A DNA stretch of 5,626 nucleotides, from the NCBI GenBank assembly GCA_949841235.1, contig CATKZA010000138.1, positions 1-5,626 of the forward strand. The letters are read 5' to 3'. This stretch comes from an uncultured Clostridiaceae bacterium (GTDB taxonomy: Bacteria; Bacillota; Clostridia; Lachnospirales; Lachnospiraceae). This document shows positions 5,284-5,626 of the stretch, piece by piece. A program made the position numbers and the translations under genes. Each line of letters begins with the position of its first letter. Position 1 is the stretch's first letter. The notes under the pieces were generated by a model. The model did no database searches, was not told where the DNA came from, and saw nothing but the letters and a program-made list of their open reading frames with translations.

Positions 5284-5516
5284 GGCGCAACTGCCAATGG
5301 AACGGTAATATAATCCAAGTTACTGTTCACAGCATGGGGAATAGTTAATATTTTATTATCCTTCGATAGATTACACTTTTGCAGACCATATTTAATATGT
5401 TGAAGAGTTTTTTGCTGAAGTATGTGAAAGCATCCAAAAAGAAAACTGGACACTCCTTGCAATATTACGGCTTTCGGAGGGAACTATGTGCTTTGCGGTT
5501 TCGATGTATGATTTAT
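5284..5516. other. A+T-rich non-coding stretch after spoVAC
   Basis: No reading frame on either strand gives a recognisable protein or a start with a proper ribosome binding site. By hand count 5341-5400 is 14/60 G+C, far below the neighbouring genes. The stretch includes a small A+T palindrome CATATT-T-AATATG (5387-5399) and a TTTTTT run (5408-5413), but no G+C-rich stem before that run, so I do not call a terminator. The start of spoVAD, the expected next gene, is not here. Confidence 0.6.
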
Positions 5517-5575
5517 GTGCCTCTTCGATAACTCACATCATGCAACCGATTTCATGTGTTTTCCGTCAGAGGCAC
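5517..5575. repeat. 8-bp perfect inverted repeat with nested hairpin
   Basis: GTGCCTCT (5517-5524) and AGAGGCAC (5568-5575) are exact complements 43 nt apart. Within them CACAT (5534-5538) pairs with ATGTG (5554-5558). No T-run follows the right arm. The nested arrangement suggests a structured RNA or the end of a mobile or repeat element rather than a terminator. Pairing is seen directly; identity is unknown. Confidence 0.45.
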
Positions 5576-5583
5576 TCGCGAAT

Positions 5584-5626
5584 CGCCGATACTTGCGAGA
5601 CGTTTTTTGTCTCGCTATGTATCGCG
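5584..5626. repeat. Long hairpin at the right window edge
   Basis: GCGAGAC (5595-5601) and GTCTCGC (5609-5615) form a perfect 7-bp stem around GTTTTTT. Further out, GATAC (5588-5592) pairs with GTATC (5619-5623), and CGC (5584-5586) with GCG (5624-5626), leaving small internal bulges. The structure reaches the last base and may continue beyond it. The T-run is in the loop, not after the stem, so it is not a classical terminator. The left part can also pair differently, as CTCGC (5575-5579) with GCGAG (5595-5599). Confidence 0.5.

Noticed and set aside
5250..5486. Minus-strand frame antisense to the end of spoVAC and the A+T-rich tail
   Set aside because: About 70 residues from a TTG with no convincing binding site. 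A stop lies just upstream at 5484-5486 and the protein resembles nothing I know.
5397..5530. 44-residue + strand frame after spoVAC
   Set aside because: There is no binding site, the composition is Lys/Arg-rich, and nothing is recognisable in it.
5595..5615. Intrinsic terminator at the right edge
   Set aside because: The T-run is in the loop and none follows the stem on either strand.
5515..5626. + strand frame from the ATG at 5515 running off the window
   Set aside because: It is open for 37 codons but has no ribosome binding site and covers two strong inverted repeats. The residues are Cys/His/Arg-rich and look non-coding, and they do not match the start of SpoVAD.
1..5626. CRISPR array, tRNA, rRNA, toxin-antitoxin, phage or defence genes
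   Set aside because: No regular repeat-spacer pattern, no tRNA or rRNA features, and no open frame with such motifs was seen on either strand. Most of the window is conserved sporulation genes.

Overview
The window reads as chromosomal DNA from an endospore-forming member of the Clostridia. The proteins most resemble the Lachnospiraceae type, and the genes run near 50% G+C. This rests on the order spoIIAA-spoIIAB-sigF followed by spoVAA-spoVAB-spoVAC, which matches the Bacillus subtilis arrangement and occurs only in spore formers. The family-level assignment is inference. All supported genes are on the + strand.

Region by region: (a) 2-1375 is the 3' part of a gene for a membrane-anchored tetratricopeptide (TPR) protein whose start lies before the window. 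It is followed by an intrinsic terminator at 1433-1484. (b) 1376-1598 is non-coding and holds that terminator plus a second imperfect palindrome at 1498-1556 just before the sporulation genes. (c) 1599-3215 is the spoIIA operon: the anti-anti-sigma factor SpoIIAA, the anti-sigma kinase SpoIIAB (4-nt overlap) and the forespore sigma factor SigF. (d) A near-perfect SigG-type promoter (GTATA, 17 bp, CATACTA) overlaps the sigF stop codon. It precedes an unrecognised 59-residue membrane protein (3277-3456), then spoVAA (3467-4090), spoVAB (4286-4714) and spoVAC (4774-5283). (e) A 195-bp A+T-rich gap splits spoVAA from spoVAB. (f) 5284-5626 holds no convincing gene. It is strongly A+T-rich at first and then dense in inverted repeats up to the window edge. 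spoVAD, expected next, does not appear.

How the genes work together, from the known biology of these families: SpoIIAB binds and inhibits SigF in the predivisional cell. In the forespore, dephosphorylated SpoIIAA displaces SigF from SpoIIAB, SigF becomes active, and SigG is made next. SigG then drives the spoVA genes, whose membrane products carry dipicolinic acid into the forespore and out again on germination. The promoter seen here fits that hand-over, because the second unit starts from a SigG site at the end of the gene for the earlier forespore sigma factor.

I found no undescribed multi-gene system. The points most worth a second look are the small membrane protein led by the SigG promoter, the two low-G+C interruptions of the spoVA operon (one where spoVAD should be), the structured right edge, the Gly/Ser/Ala-rich insertion in SigF, and the palindrome upstream of spoIIAA.
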